Positions 24,891-36,733 of a stretch of DNA of 64,000 nucleotides are shown piece after piece (the first letter of the stretch is position 1; each line of letters opens with the position of its first letter). Where the stretch lies: positions 23,679,114 through 23,743,113 of the forward strand of contig NC_088710.1 of assembly GCF_963576615.1 (NCBI RefSeq), read 5' to 3'. The position numbers and the translations under genes were made by a program. Below the pieces are notes generated by a model that ran no database searches, was not told the origin of the DNA, and saw only the letters and a list, made by a program, of their open reading frames with translations. The stretch is from Watersipora subatra. Lineage: Eukaryota > Bryozoa > Gymnolaemata > Cheilostomatida > Watersiporidae.

Positions 24891-25584
24891 CCTATCCCTA
24901 TCAATTTTCTAGCTTCCTTGAAAGTTGGCAAAAAATTTTGTTATTAATACTAATGGGTTTGGTTACGCCACTCTATCTTTAGTAAATATTAAGAACTCAG
25001 CTGTTTGATAGGTTTGGAAGGAGAATAAATACTGCTGGCAGAAGTTTAGAAACAAGTTGGACCACTACTGTAGAAAAGTAAACAAATGTCTGCCTACAAC
25101 TATTAGCAAGTTTTATGGTGAGCATTAACATATTTAATATTATTAACTAACAAAAATTAAATCTTCTTAAGAAAAAATAGCACTTTTTATGGATGTCAAT
25201 TACAGTTTGACAAGTTTAGAGAAGTCCATCTTTAATCAATAACAGCAATTTTGATGAAAGCTTAGTGCATATTAAAATTGTTTCAGAATACTCAAAGTTT
25301 AAGTAATCTGAATCATACAGTAATAACAACATTAATATTTTAGATTAATAATAGTAATAATCTATTACTTTAGATTAATAAAGGTATTTATCAGAAAAAT
25401 GATAAAACTTAATAAAATTTTGGATAATTATTAGACTTTAATTCTACTTTAACACAGTTTTAGGGTAAAGTAATCCACTTATAATATTCAATGCTGAATA
25501 GCCAGCAAGTTAACATGGCTGCTCATCAATAGGAAGTAAAAAAATTTCTTAGAAAGAGTTCATACAAACTATGTGTATATTTAC

Positions 25585-25722
25585 CTTTTTGGGAGTTGCC
25601 TTATATCACAGCTTGACAGGTTCAGCTCTTCTAGTGACCTCAATGCAGTGACAAGCTCAGGAACCTCTTTGATAAGGTTATTACAGAGATTCAACTTTTT
25701 CAGCGATTTCAGAGAGCTCAAG
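25585..25722 (-). CDS. LRR gene exon 6: 138-bp LRR module
   Basis: A 138-bp exon between an ATTTGCAG acceptor and a GTAAAT donor, phase 2 both sides. It encodes two 23-residue repeats: SLKKLNLCNNLIKEVPELV, then LRSLEELNLSSCDIRQLP. Exon and flanking intron are paralogous to 8319-8456 and 2010-2147, including the shared intron motif around 25500-25570. It is open and intact. The intron on its 5' side spans 17.8 kb and contains a Kolobok-like MITE and the BEL/Pao element. Confidence 0.85.
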
Positions 25723-25994
25723 CTGCAAATAAAATATTATAAACATATTCATCTCTAATGAAATGTTCATATCCTTAACCTCGGTTTTATTAAAGTTGCT
25801 GAAAGATACAAATTTGCTATAAACACAGCAGAAATATCCAGCTATACAGCAAGAACATTTTATTAACCTATCAATTCATTATCATCTATTTTTATCTAAA
25901 AGATCATATAAATGAGCTACAAATGTCTACTAATTTCTAAACTATCAAAGGTTTTAGACATTTTGCTTTAATTTTCAACTGTGTTTGAGTGCTA

Positions 25995-26520
25995 AAGAAA
26001 GTTAAATTAAATTAGTATGTGAATCATGAAACAAAAGTGATGTCTCAAAATTAAATGTGGGAATTAAAATTAAATTAACATAACATTTAAATTAAATTTA
26101 AGTATTAATTAAAATTAAATATTTTAATTAATATTTAATTAAACTTAATTAAATATTAAATCAAATATTTAGATTTCATTCCTGTGGGAGGCAAACCTTC
26201 TTCCTAAAGCTTTTAGCGAGGCGACAGACACAGCTCTTATATTATTAAAGGATGCTGAATTAAATTAGCGTGTGAACCATGAAACAAAAGTGATCTCTCA
26301 AAGTTATGGTAATAGTACACACTGGCAGTCCCTTGTAACCTTAAGAGTTTGTTATGTGTAATAACTATTCCTACAAATATCCCTAGATGTGGAGAGATGG
26401 TTGTGTGTTGCAGATGGTATCATGCTTAGCTGGACTCCAATTATTTAGATTTCATTCCTGTGTGGGGCAAACCTTCTTCCTAAAGCTTTTAGCGAGGCGA
26501 CGGACACAGCTCTCAGTATA
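25995..26520. repeat. Tandem duplication of about 255-275 bp
   Basis: TTAAATTAGTATGTGAA at about 26005 recurs as TTAAATTAGCGTGTGAA at 26260; GATTTCATTCCTGTG at 26172 recurs at 26448. Between the units the first copy has an AT-rich ATTAAA-repeat filler (26060-26165), while the second has a tRNA-like region. Confidence 0.7.
26383..26475 (+). mobile_element. tRNA-derived SINE-like head
   Basis: TGTTGCAGATGG fits a pol III A box at about 9 of 12 positions, and GATTTCATTCC fits a B box at about 8 of 11, with about 30 nt between them as in a tRNA. It does not close a proper cloverleaf. A 3' portion of the same unit is at 26167-26240. Confidence 0.4.
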
Positions 26521-29009
26521 GTAAAGCTAAAAATTACCCACGCTAAAATATTTTGCACAAGAAATAGTTCCCAAATAAATCCTCATTATCGTTTACCTAC
26601 TTATTCTGAGACAATAAAAATAACTGCATCAATAAAAATATTGATTACATTTACAAATAAAATAAGAATAAAACATACAATAAATCGTTTTAGTTCCTTT
26701 AATAATCTGAACAAGACATAATCTGTATCTCTAGTTATGAAAGCATTCCGAATAATGAGACTAACAATATATTCTTCCTGGTAAATCAGTAAGTTTTAAC
26801 ATTGCTTTAGAAAAAGCCAAAAATCCTGAAAGAGAAAACATATGAGGAAAACATTTCTACTTTGACTGTTTATCACTGTGCTTATCTTTTTTAGAAGTTG
26901 TCTGGCCTCTATCAAACCATGAAAGTTCTTGATACATTAAAATAAATCGAACAAGAACAAAGAGATTGGTTGATTTGCAAAAAACAATTCTTACAACAAA
27001 AACTAAAGCTACTGGTGTAGCTAATGATTTGTCTCAATAATATCTGGTAGAGTCATTTTATTAATAGAGACGAACAGTCAACAAGCTAATAACTCTAAGA
27101 AGTGCTGAACACAAAATATCTATTAAGTCAAGTTGTACGGCTTGAGTCGTGCTAGTTAAAAATGATTGTTGGTAGTCAGTTTAAAGAGGGAAGTTCAGAT
27201 CTAATTGCAATCTTTAAGATGTCTCATGAGAGTTGGGTGTAATGCTGGAATTATTTCTTGTTAACAAAAGTTATGTGTTAAATATAGGACTTTGAAAAAT
27301 AGGTTTGCTTTAATTATGATAAAGTTCATTGGTTTAATAACAGCCAATAATCGTTGCCATTTTATTCAGGATTCTCCTTTGCAATATTTACTATAACATC
27401 GTTTCAGACAAGAGAGCATGTTTGTGAAGATACATAAACTCCCTATCACTAGAAAGGCAGGGTATAAAAGTGATGAATAATTTTTACAATGGGTTAAAAG
27501 TTTAAGTAGAAATGCTGAGGTTATTAAAATTGGCAAGGCTTGCTTTAATCATAACAGTCAATGTCTTAAAAATAGAGAAGCAATTAGAAAATTGACAAAA
27601 TCTGCTAATTTAACATTCGGTCTCATAAGAATGCAAAAAAAAAGTTTTTTAGAAAAGAAAGTAAAAAAATTGGGTAAGAAAGACTAAAGTATCAATGAAA
27701 AGTACTCAAGCAAAGGACCCTAGAAATAGTGAGTGACAAAGGGTCTGATGTTAGAGGTGTTAATATCTATGCTAGAAATATTCCTAAATATTGTGGAAAG
27801 AACTATGGAGGGTACATGTGGTTGTGCTATAGGAAATGATTCTATGTAGTGAGCATAGATTCAAGGGTATAGTAAAAAAAATTGTGAAAGGTTTGGAGAC
27901 AATGGTAAGGATGGCAATGTCTTTAGATATTGAGCAGAAAGCAGAGAATAATGTAGGATTTGAGCTTGCTGCGATTGCAAGTGTACTAGAGTTGCAGCTG
28001 CCATTGAGAGTTTTTCTCACCAGCTGAGAGTTCAATGGTTTCTATAGAGACTCTTCACAGAGATAGTGGAATAAGTACAATCCAAGATAGAAGTTACAGC
28101 AACATTACGCAACGAGGCTAGCGGTGGAAGCAATTACGTGAAGTTTAGGAGTCGGGAAGGCAAAATGAAAGGTTTTGTAGAGCGCTAGAAAAGGGAGAGG
28201 CTTTTGTGACACAAATGGCATAGATCAAATGATATGTTATTACGACACTAATGATGCTAAGGACTACATAGTAACAAACATGGAGAATGAGTTTTTGGGA
28301 ATGACTGAGCTGAAGCAGCTATAATTATTGGCTGTTGTACATGTGCTGAACAAAATCAAGATTAAAAACAACAGCAAAAACTAGTTTGATCGTTTTTGAT
28401 GTAGCAAATTAATGCTGGGTTAAGTCGCTAAGTTTGAAAGACTGTCAGCTCTCAAACGCATACACATAACTCTGAAATAACTCTAAACTTTGGCATTTTG
28501 CATTCACTATTGACGGAATATGTTAAAAAAGACCATGCATGTTGAGAGTTGTTGGAAATAGAGGTTGATGAAAGTTGAGTGATGAGCAATAAAAGTTAAG
28601 CAATTGAAGACTATGGTAGAAACCAGTTAAAGGAAAGTGGTAGAAAAATAGTATTCCAAAAATGATAAAATAGTGTGCTGGTGAAATGAAATAATTTATT
28701 GGATAGGCCTATGACACAAAAACAATGTTCAGTTCATGACTGGTCCTGGTCTTAGTACTGCATGGTTGAAGGGCCACATAGTGTTTTTTTAACCAGTCTA
28801 TCATGCAGCTGGTAATGCTCTTTACAAGAACCACACACACACAATTTTTTAGATGAGAAAGCGCAATCCACGTCATATGAGGTTGCAACTAATGCTATGT
28901 TGAGTTGAGTTGAGTAATCATGCATAGGCAAGTGGGGGTCCTACTAGAGTAGCTCACAATTATACTTAATATAAAAAACAATGTTTTTTTCAGCAGAAGA
29001 TATCATCGG
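26521..29009. other. LRR intron, no assignable gene
   Basis: Frames at 27784-28035 (minus) and 27836-28027 (plus) overlap in opposite directions. A purine-rich plus-strand stretch at 27400-28330 has broken frames (for example DTNGIDQMICYYDTND near 28210) that could be an old coding remnant, but I recognise no family. Confidence 0.35.
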
Positions 29010-30690
29010 AGGAACTTTGCACAGAGCTGGTAATTAGACAAAGTTGGGTGAGATTGTAAGATAAGGAAACTGTATGAAAGGACATTGAGATTGATATGTT
29101 AGAATGAAAGGCAAGTTTAAGGCACATATAACAGAGTTGCAGAATGTCAATGTACTCAGAGTGGCTCAGAGTGTACTAGAACACTTGGGCAAAACTCAAA
29201 TGATTGCTGGGAGTAGGCCCGCACTCTATCAGAGACAGGCTGAAATAAATAGGTCTAGGCTTAATTTGATACCAATGCTTGTGGTGCCACTTTTGATGCT
29301 GTCTGAAATGCCCTGAAATGTTATTATAATGGTCGGCCTGTCATACCTGCATGTCTTAGTGAGAAAGCAGCAAATATGGCAGCAGCAGTAGCTATGGTGG
29401 ATAGGTAATTACTAACTCAAAGATCAGACTCTGGACTAGTCAGTAGTAATTATAGCAACGATGACAGGGTCACGGTACCAATGTCGGTAGCTTTTGGTGG
29501 TTGGTTTAGCTTGTTGGTGGTTACAGTAATCGACATAAGGTTTCAGAAATACCAATGGTGGCAACACCAATAAAACAGAAGGTGATTTTGGCAGTGGCAC
29601 ATGATTGCAAGAGCTAATAATACAACCCATAAAACAACTTTATCCAAGTCAGGTAACCTGACAATTTGAGTGAATCATCAAAAGTAATGAAAATCATTGT
29701 GTAAAGCTTTGCAGCTATGCACAGTTCATTGAGCTCCTTCGTAATTTTAGTACCAACAAAAAAAGTTTAAACATTTTCCATAAAAAGAAAATAAGAGAAA
29801 TAATTTTGTGTGATACGATTGTACGGTCAATGCTACATTGCCATCTGAGGCCATGTCAGTTGAATGTTTCCACAGCAATTGCGAGAAATTGATCATGTCA
29901 TGTTATTACGCTGTATATAAGTTAGGGAAGGAAAGATACAGCCTTCTTATGTAACTGTTTCATGTAGGTATGCGTTTTTTTGTTTACAAAAAATTGTTGG
30001 CCCTATCTATCTTACTAACCTTTAATTTATTTTGAGAATATTACGATAAAACCTAGCTCAGGAAAACACTGATGAACATCATTCAAGTTTTTGTTCAAAC
30101 AGTGTTGACTGCCAGAAAAAACTATAAGTTTGTTCGAAAAAGCAAATTTTATGTTTTGTAGAGAACAAAACAAAAAAAACTGGTGTTCATTTTCCAAATA
30201 ATGAAAAACAGCAATATTTCAGCATTTTTGCCAAATCATGGTCTGAGAGTTTGCGTTTTGCGAAGATCCAACGTTGAGCTTGCTTTAAGTTGTAGTTGAG
30301 GGCTGAAAGACACTGTTTTTTTTTTATATTTTTTGTCATTCTTTTTGCCAATTCTAATAACAACATCGGAAGAACTTTTTTTCTCATACACTGTACAGAT
30401 TTTAGATAGCTGGCTAGTGTCATACTCAATATTCAAAAACTGATAAACAACTTGGTAAAAGTAGAACTGCTCATTTTTCCTTTAGAAAAACTTCAGACTT
30501 ATTTTGGAAAGAACATGTGTGTACATATTCAAGCCAAGTGTAAAATATACAGAGCTGTAGTCCTAAAAGCATTATTCAATAGATCTGGAACCCAAACCGT
30601 GTAGCAAGCAGAACTCAAGAGACTGAACGCCATCATGATGAAACAACTATGCAGCATAATAGATTTTACCTTAAAAACTAAAGTCATGAA
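29010..30690. repeat. Duplicated intron segment B
   Basis: Sister of 9190-13880 without the 2.3-kb TIR element and the 50-bp array. At the end AACCCAAACCGTGTAGCAAG matches 13782-13801. No coding potential is supported; the open frames here are short and conflicting. Confidence 0.75.
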
Positions 30691-31420
30691 TACCAAAATC
30701 TTAAACTACATGTAAGTTAGATTCATATCTACTGAAACAATCTTCATAGACATAAGCTTAAGATGGATGAGAGATAACCACAAGATGAGTCATGAATGAA
30801 TACATGAATCCTTACATGTATTACAGCATATTCACGCTACTATAGAAGGAAGAGAAATGACACCCAGACTGAGATACCGAGATCTAGCTTCACATAACGC
30901 AAAGTTAAAAGAAATAGAGATGACAAGTGAGGTACAAATAAAAATTATATATATATAAAAACTATTGAAGAGTAAATTCAATAACACATGTAACTAGGCT
31001 ATCAAAAAATTACTACTGCCTGCCAAATTAATGACCACAGACATAAACGGCTAAAGCGTATAAAAATAATAAAGTATCTATGACAATGAGTAACACATAT
31101 TTAACTTTTACGAACACTTAGCTGAGAACCATTAATTACAATCCACACTGCGAGTAATACTTATCTGTTTTGATGTACAGCTTATTTTTCTTCCGTTATT
31201 TTTGGCTTAACCCAATCTTATTTTAATCATATGATAACATTCAATAATCCTAAGGAAGCTGTCTTCGAAAGTGATGCTTTGATTTTCCTAAGCAGTGGGA
31301 GTAATCAAAAGTAATTTGTTGAATTTTTTCACAATAATTTAGATAGCTTTGATAATATTTTCAGATGCCATTTTTCATCATACCAGCAATCGGTGTCTTT
31401 CTTAATGTTTATTCGCTCAA
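30691..31420. other. No feature seen
   Basis: AT-rich intron; short ATATATATAT run near 30945. Confidence 0.5.
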
Positions 31421-32300
31421 GGGTTGACTTGCAACCAAATTCATATTACCGTTATTTGGTATCAAAAAATTTGCCATGTTTTACTCTGCTGTGTTGTAGG
31501 TGCACAATATGTGGAAATGTGATCACAATCTCGTTAAAGCTCAAAAACAAACAGTTAATTGCTGCCATCACAAAAATGCGGTAGGTTGGAATCATTTTCC
31601 AAAACGGCTCAAATGCTATGTAGTTGAACATAATGGCTTCTGTTTACACTTTCATGCAACCTTTACGCATTCAATAAAACTGTGTCTTTAGTACTTACAC
31701 ATCTATTTCATCATCATTGTAATGCTGTCCTTTTTAGCCCTGATATCTCAAAACTTACCGTAAAAATTTGTTTAATTTGTTAACCTTAGCTCGAAGGAGT
31801 GCATATCATCCTCTGATAATCATGAGGGGCCTGTGATGGTCGAAAAATGCTGTGGAACTTGCTCACGCCATTTGGCAAGAAGTATGGATCATGAAGCAAG
31901 AAGCATGATCAGATTATGACTAGATGATTAGACTAAACTGGAACTAAACTTTAAAGTAGCAAGCATCTATATTTGATAAGGGCTTTTTGGTAAAACCCAA
32001 GTGTTTGTCTTAAAGTAGTGCTACGAGACGTGTTATATTGAGCTTTTTATTGGCATTTTAATTTACATGATAACATCACGTGTCAAAACAATAACCTTAA
32101 CGTTTGAGTACGTCATTGAAATAAAGAGATCCCAACATACACCGCTTTCGTGATAGCTGCGAATAACTGTTCGTTTTTGAGCTTTTAAGAGCTTGTAATC
32201 ATATTTCCACATATTTTGCACCTACAACACAGCAGGGTAAAACATGGTGAGTCTTTTGATACCAAATAATTGCAATGTGAACTTTTTTGCAAATCAACCT
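31421..32300 (+). mobile_element. Kolobok-like non-autonomous element, copy 2
   Basis: 880 bp, same family as 5530-6441 and 47470-51530. Left end GGGTTGACTTGCAACC, right end AAATCAACCT followed by an intact TTAA (32301-32304); the left flank reads TCAA. No transposase. It lies in the intron between LRR exons 5 and 6. Confidence 0.8.
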
Positions 32301-34875
32301 TTAAACTATGGCAACAACTCAAATGCCATTAGTCATTCTCCTTTATGAACATGTTCCTACAATAAACAATTTAGCTAATATAAAATTTCATTGCTTTTTC
32401 AAATTTCAAAACTCAAGAAAGATGAGGTTTTAAATTGTGGCCAGGAGATTGTAGGACAGCTCAAATAATCTAAATAAATTATAAGTAAAATAAAATGATA
32501 TATATATATATATCATAATAACAAAAAGAGTTTATAAAGCTAAAGATTATTAATTATTCATTTAAAAAAATAAAAGAGTAACTTTTAAGTTCCTTACAGT
32601 TAACTAGGTGTAAATCATGTAATTTTTAAATACAATATAAACTGTGATACATTATTCTTCTAAGCTCAAAGAGTTCTAGCTGACAATCAGTGAAATTCTT
32701 GATCAATCTCAATTTCTTTTACACAGCCTAGCATAATGTGAGAATAAGTGTTGTCATTTTATTATTTTTCCTTCCTCAGTAACTTCATAATTACACATGA
32801 GTTTTGTTACCTCTCTTCTTAATGTGCCCGGTTTGAGAAGAGATGTGAAAGAGCCAAAAACTAGGGCAATATTTAAATGTTCAACACCTTAAAATTGACA
32901 AAAGAATATTTCAAATGTTGATGAATATTTTTGTGTAATCCAGAGTATTTAAAAATCTTTGTACATCATTTTGTATGGACTTGTATAAACTAGTTTACCA
33001 CAGCCTGTGTAAAAAAGTTTTACTATTTTTAGGCCAGGTTTTTAAAATCTCTTCGATGTCAACCCTCTGAGATGGAAAATAACCAATTAGTCAAACAATT
33101 CAAAACATTGTTTAATAATCTAACTTCAACAGAATATGAAATCTAGTTATCAAAGAATGTTCATTAAATAGAAAAAAATTCCACCATATTTTTGCACAAT
33201 CAAAAAAGTAAGTTACCTCTGTGAATCCCTTAAAAGTATAGTTTTAATTGAAACTGTCTGATAGAGAGTCAGTGAGCAAATGGAATTTCTGACCAAAAAC
33301 GTCTTTCCTCAAACATTATACTCAGTCCAAAACTTCTCAATAACGTCGCAAGAGCACATTTCTAGCAAACGTTGGTTTGACAAACAGAAACAGTTTCTAC
33401 ACAGATTGTGCGATGAATTAGTTTAAACGACATTTGCTACTATCGTGTCTCACAAATGTTATTCTGTAGATTTTGTTTATGGTTTTATATCTCTATATCT
33501 TTCATTCTCGCTTTATTTTTCTTTTTTTCCTTCTTACTCACTATCTGTAGAGTAACATGCTAACATGCGATCTAAAGTTTTCAAAAGTGTGTCGAAGTTA
33601 TAAAATATGTCAAGACATTGTGCATAAATAAATGATAAATAATATATAAATAATTTCCAGTCAACTTAATAACCAAATATTTTTTATATGCAACCTGTTT
33701 ATGTCCTTACATTATCACAATTTGTGTTCACAGAAACTATAATCTTTTTATCAGTTTGGTATGTTATGTTTAACAAAGTTTCTATAGTGACTACAATAAT
33801 TACAAAAAGCTATGAGGGTTTATAATCATTAATCAAAGCCATTATTGTCTCAGCAAAAAATGGTTAGTAGATGCAGAGTTTTCGAAGTTATGAATTTAGT
33901 TTTGGTACTACTTCAGGTTTTTGTATTCACAGTTTATCAATATTTTTGTATATAACTACATAATAGTTTTTTTACATTCAAGAGATTTGTACTAAGCTGT
34001 AAATATATTCTCAATAGAGTTTCATGTTTAGTATAATAGTTGCTAACTGTTTAGGAAGTTTTTAGCGAGTTTTCAAGATCAAAATTTATTCTGTAATCTC
34101 CAAAAAAATAATTTTGGTTGACTTAAAACTTTTATTTCAGTGTTTTCAAAGATTTTTGCATCCACATTTTGTCAATAATTTTCTTAAGTAAATTTGTCTA
34201 TCATTCCAAAACTATTCTTCGTAATCTTTATTAGTACTATTATATAACTCTTTCATTTGAAAACTCAACTAAATGCTAGGTTTTGAGCAGAGCATAATCA
34301 AAATTACTTTGTTTGAGGAAAAATTATTTCTTAGTGTTGCTTCGTGTTTTGTAGGATTTGTAGGTTGAAGGGATTGCAAGTAAATGTGTGTCAGTATGAG
34401 ATAACCAAACCTTAATCTTAGATATTCACAATAAATATAACGAAGGTCAGGGCCCAAATTCCAACTGTAAAGTTAGTAACGTTCCATATTCCGCATATAA
34501 AAATGTGTAGCGTCAGTATGTTTTAAATTATCCCCACGTACATGTATTATAACTACTTACAGAACTATAATTATGAAGTTATATGCATTTGTGGTAGCTT
34601 TGCTCATGAAAAAACGAGGGTATGATTTTTTATGCTTTTTCATACTATCAGTCCAAACTTGAAATTAAGTAATTGTATCACTGGCTTTATATACCACACA
34701 TCAATCTGAAGGCTACTCTAATATACTAAAATTAGTGTACTATATTCAATCATAAACTATTTTGGTTAAAAGGTGATTTTAAAATCTTTGCAGCATTCTA
34801 ATTTTTTTAGACATACAAACTTTAAAATTTTGAAACAAACCAAAATTATGATAATAATTACCCAGGTAAGCAACT
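32301..34875. other. LRR intron, no feature seen
   Basis: Long AT-rich stretch up to the BEL/Pao insertion; TA run at 32497-32512. The frame at 34269-34457 is unsupported. Confidence 0.5.
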
Positions 34876-34880
34876 AGTGT

Positions 34881-35698
34881 TGTAGCAGTTCACGCGGTCT
34901 GCTATGTACATACGTGTACACCCGACAAGCTAATTGTTATGTAATTGCACTTGAGTGCTGTAGCGAAGTGTTTGTGGTGAGCGTTCGATTTCACTGGTGT
35001 TTATTTATATATATATTCAAACTTCCATCAACGCTGGCTAATAAGTAACATCGTGAAATCTACAATAACATGTTAATTACGAATAAACACAAGGAAGTTT
35101 AAATTCCAGTAAAATAGATATCAACAGTTGCTGAATGAATGTCATTTGAAAGCTTAAAATAAAAGATTATAATAGTAGCTTAAACACAAAATAAAAGATT
35201 ATAATAGTGGCTTAAACAAAACGAACCTTTGGCTTTCTGTCACATTAGCTTGCCATAGTTTCTGATAATAAAATTCTATGTATTCAACACTTCATTTGCG
35301 TTTCAAAGCTAAGCATAATAAGTTCCATTCAGCTTTTAGTGGCTGCAGACGGTTGCTAACGCAACGATCTTTCCCTTAGTCTAAACGGTAAACAAGTCCC
35401 CGCCCCCCATTGATCGTGGTCCGAGGCAGCGGGTCTGTCAAACTCATTAGCCAAGTGATCAAACGAGCGAGCGCTAACTACTGAATATAGATTCTGTATG
35501 GATATATGTACACAAATTTGTGGTTGATCAGCCGCCTAGCCTACTATTATTACGGAATTTACTTGACTGATAAACAACACACAATAAAGTCCTTGCTAAA
35601 ACTATTTAAAAACTGATTTATTTATTTAAGCAGAGTAGTATAGCAGTGGTTATAGTATTAGGAAAAATACAAGTTAAACAGATTTCAAGTTAGCTACA
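34881..35698 (-). repeat. BEL/Pao 3' LTR
   Basis: 818 bp, near-identical to the 5' LTR (two differences seen). It is preceded on the minus strand by a purine-rich tract at 35699-35708. The near identity implies a recent insertion, because both LTRs are the same when an element integrates. Confidence 0.93.
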
Positions 35699-35708
35699 CT
35701 CCCACCTT
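35699..35708 (-). promoter_or_regulatory. Polypurine tract of the BEL/Pao element
   Basis: On the minus strand AAGGTGGGAG sits directly before the 3' LTR, the expected place for the plus-strand primer of reverse transcription. Confidence 0.6.
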
Positions 35709-35836
35709 AATTTTTCCTTTGCAAAATTTATCAAAAGTTTTAGTTTTATTTTAAAGTGGTTCTAATGTAATTTATAGCATTTTATAGCATTACAGGATCT
35801 GCATGCTGTGGAAGTTGGATGGAGGTGATGGTCGTC

Positions 35837-36733
35837 TCACTCGTCTCTTTGGAGCAGTACTAACTTTTGAATGGGTCTTTCTAAGGTGGAGCCTTTCGTG
35901 ATGATCTTCCCCTTGCTGTCGATGCCTCGGTTGGACATCTTTATCTTCACTTTTCTTATTTTGCTATCTGTGCTGGCAATCGTCTCCTCAACCATTCCAT
36001 AAAGCCACTGATTCCTCGGAGTGTTTTCGTCTGTTAACATAACTATGTCACCTTTCTGAATATTGGGTTTTGGGTTCTGCCACCTTTGTCTTTTCATGAT
36101 TCTATTCATGTACCCGGTTTTCCACAATGTCCAAAACTCTTCAGCAAACTGCTGAACTTTTCGCCACATATTCCTGCTATAAATGTCTGTACTTCCAAAG
36201 TTTCCTGGTGGTGAAGTCACCTCCTTTGCTTTCGATGTGATTAGGTGGTTTGGCGTTAGAATTGGCACCTCTGGGTCATCCATGTGGTTGACTGCTATTG
36301 GTTGGCTATTAACAATGGCCATCGATTCATAGAAAGCTGTTCGAAGTCCTGTTGTGTCTAGTCTATTGTGGTATCTTCCGATGAGCATTCCGTCTAAGAC
36401 AGCTTTCACGCTACGAATTTGACGCTCCCATACGCCACCGGCGTGGCTTGCCTGGGGTGCAGTAAACTTGAAAGTTATTTGTTTATCTAAGAGGAAAGTT
36501 CCTAGGGCAGATGTCCTCTTATTTAGAGACTGTAGTTCTTTTGAAAATTCATTGCTCGCTCCGAGGAAGTTGGTCCCTTGATCGCAGTATATAGTGTTTA
36601 CTGCTCCTCTGAGGCAGATAAAGGTACGAAGGGCATTAATGAAGGAGTCGGTTGTCATGTCATTTAACAGCTCGATGTGTATGGCTCTTGAATAAAGACA
36701 TGTGATAAGCAGTCCCCATCTTTTTATTTCTGA
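35837..36733 (-). CDS. BEL/Pao integrase C-half, after in-frame stop
   Basis: Continuous with pol in the same frame after the TGA. From the first ATG at 36658 it runs 273 codons. It contains the second and third catalytic residues of the DDE integrase: D26 in YCDQGTNF and E78 in GVWERQIRS (numbered from that ATG). A basic C-terminal domain follows, typical of BEL/Pao integrases. If the TGA is read as a stop, the integrase is split and inactive. Confidence 0.88.
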   Translation of the reverse strand, partial: SEIKRWGLLITCLYSRAIHIELLNDMTTDSFINALRTFICLRGAVNTIYCDQGTNFLGASNEFSKELQSLNKRTSALGTFLLDKQITFKFTAPQASHAGGVWERQIRSVKAVLDGMLIGRYHNRLDTTGLRTAFYESMAIVNSQPIAVNHMDDPEVPILTPNHLITSKAKEVTSPPGNFGSTDIYSRNMWRKVQQFAEEFWTLWKTGYMNRIMKRQRWQNPKPNIQKGDIVMLTDENTPRNQWLYGMVEETIASTDSKIRKVKIKMSNRGIDSKGKIITKGSTLERPIQKLVLLQRDE

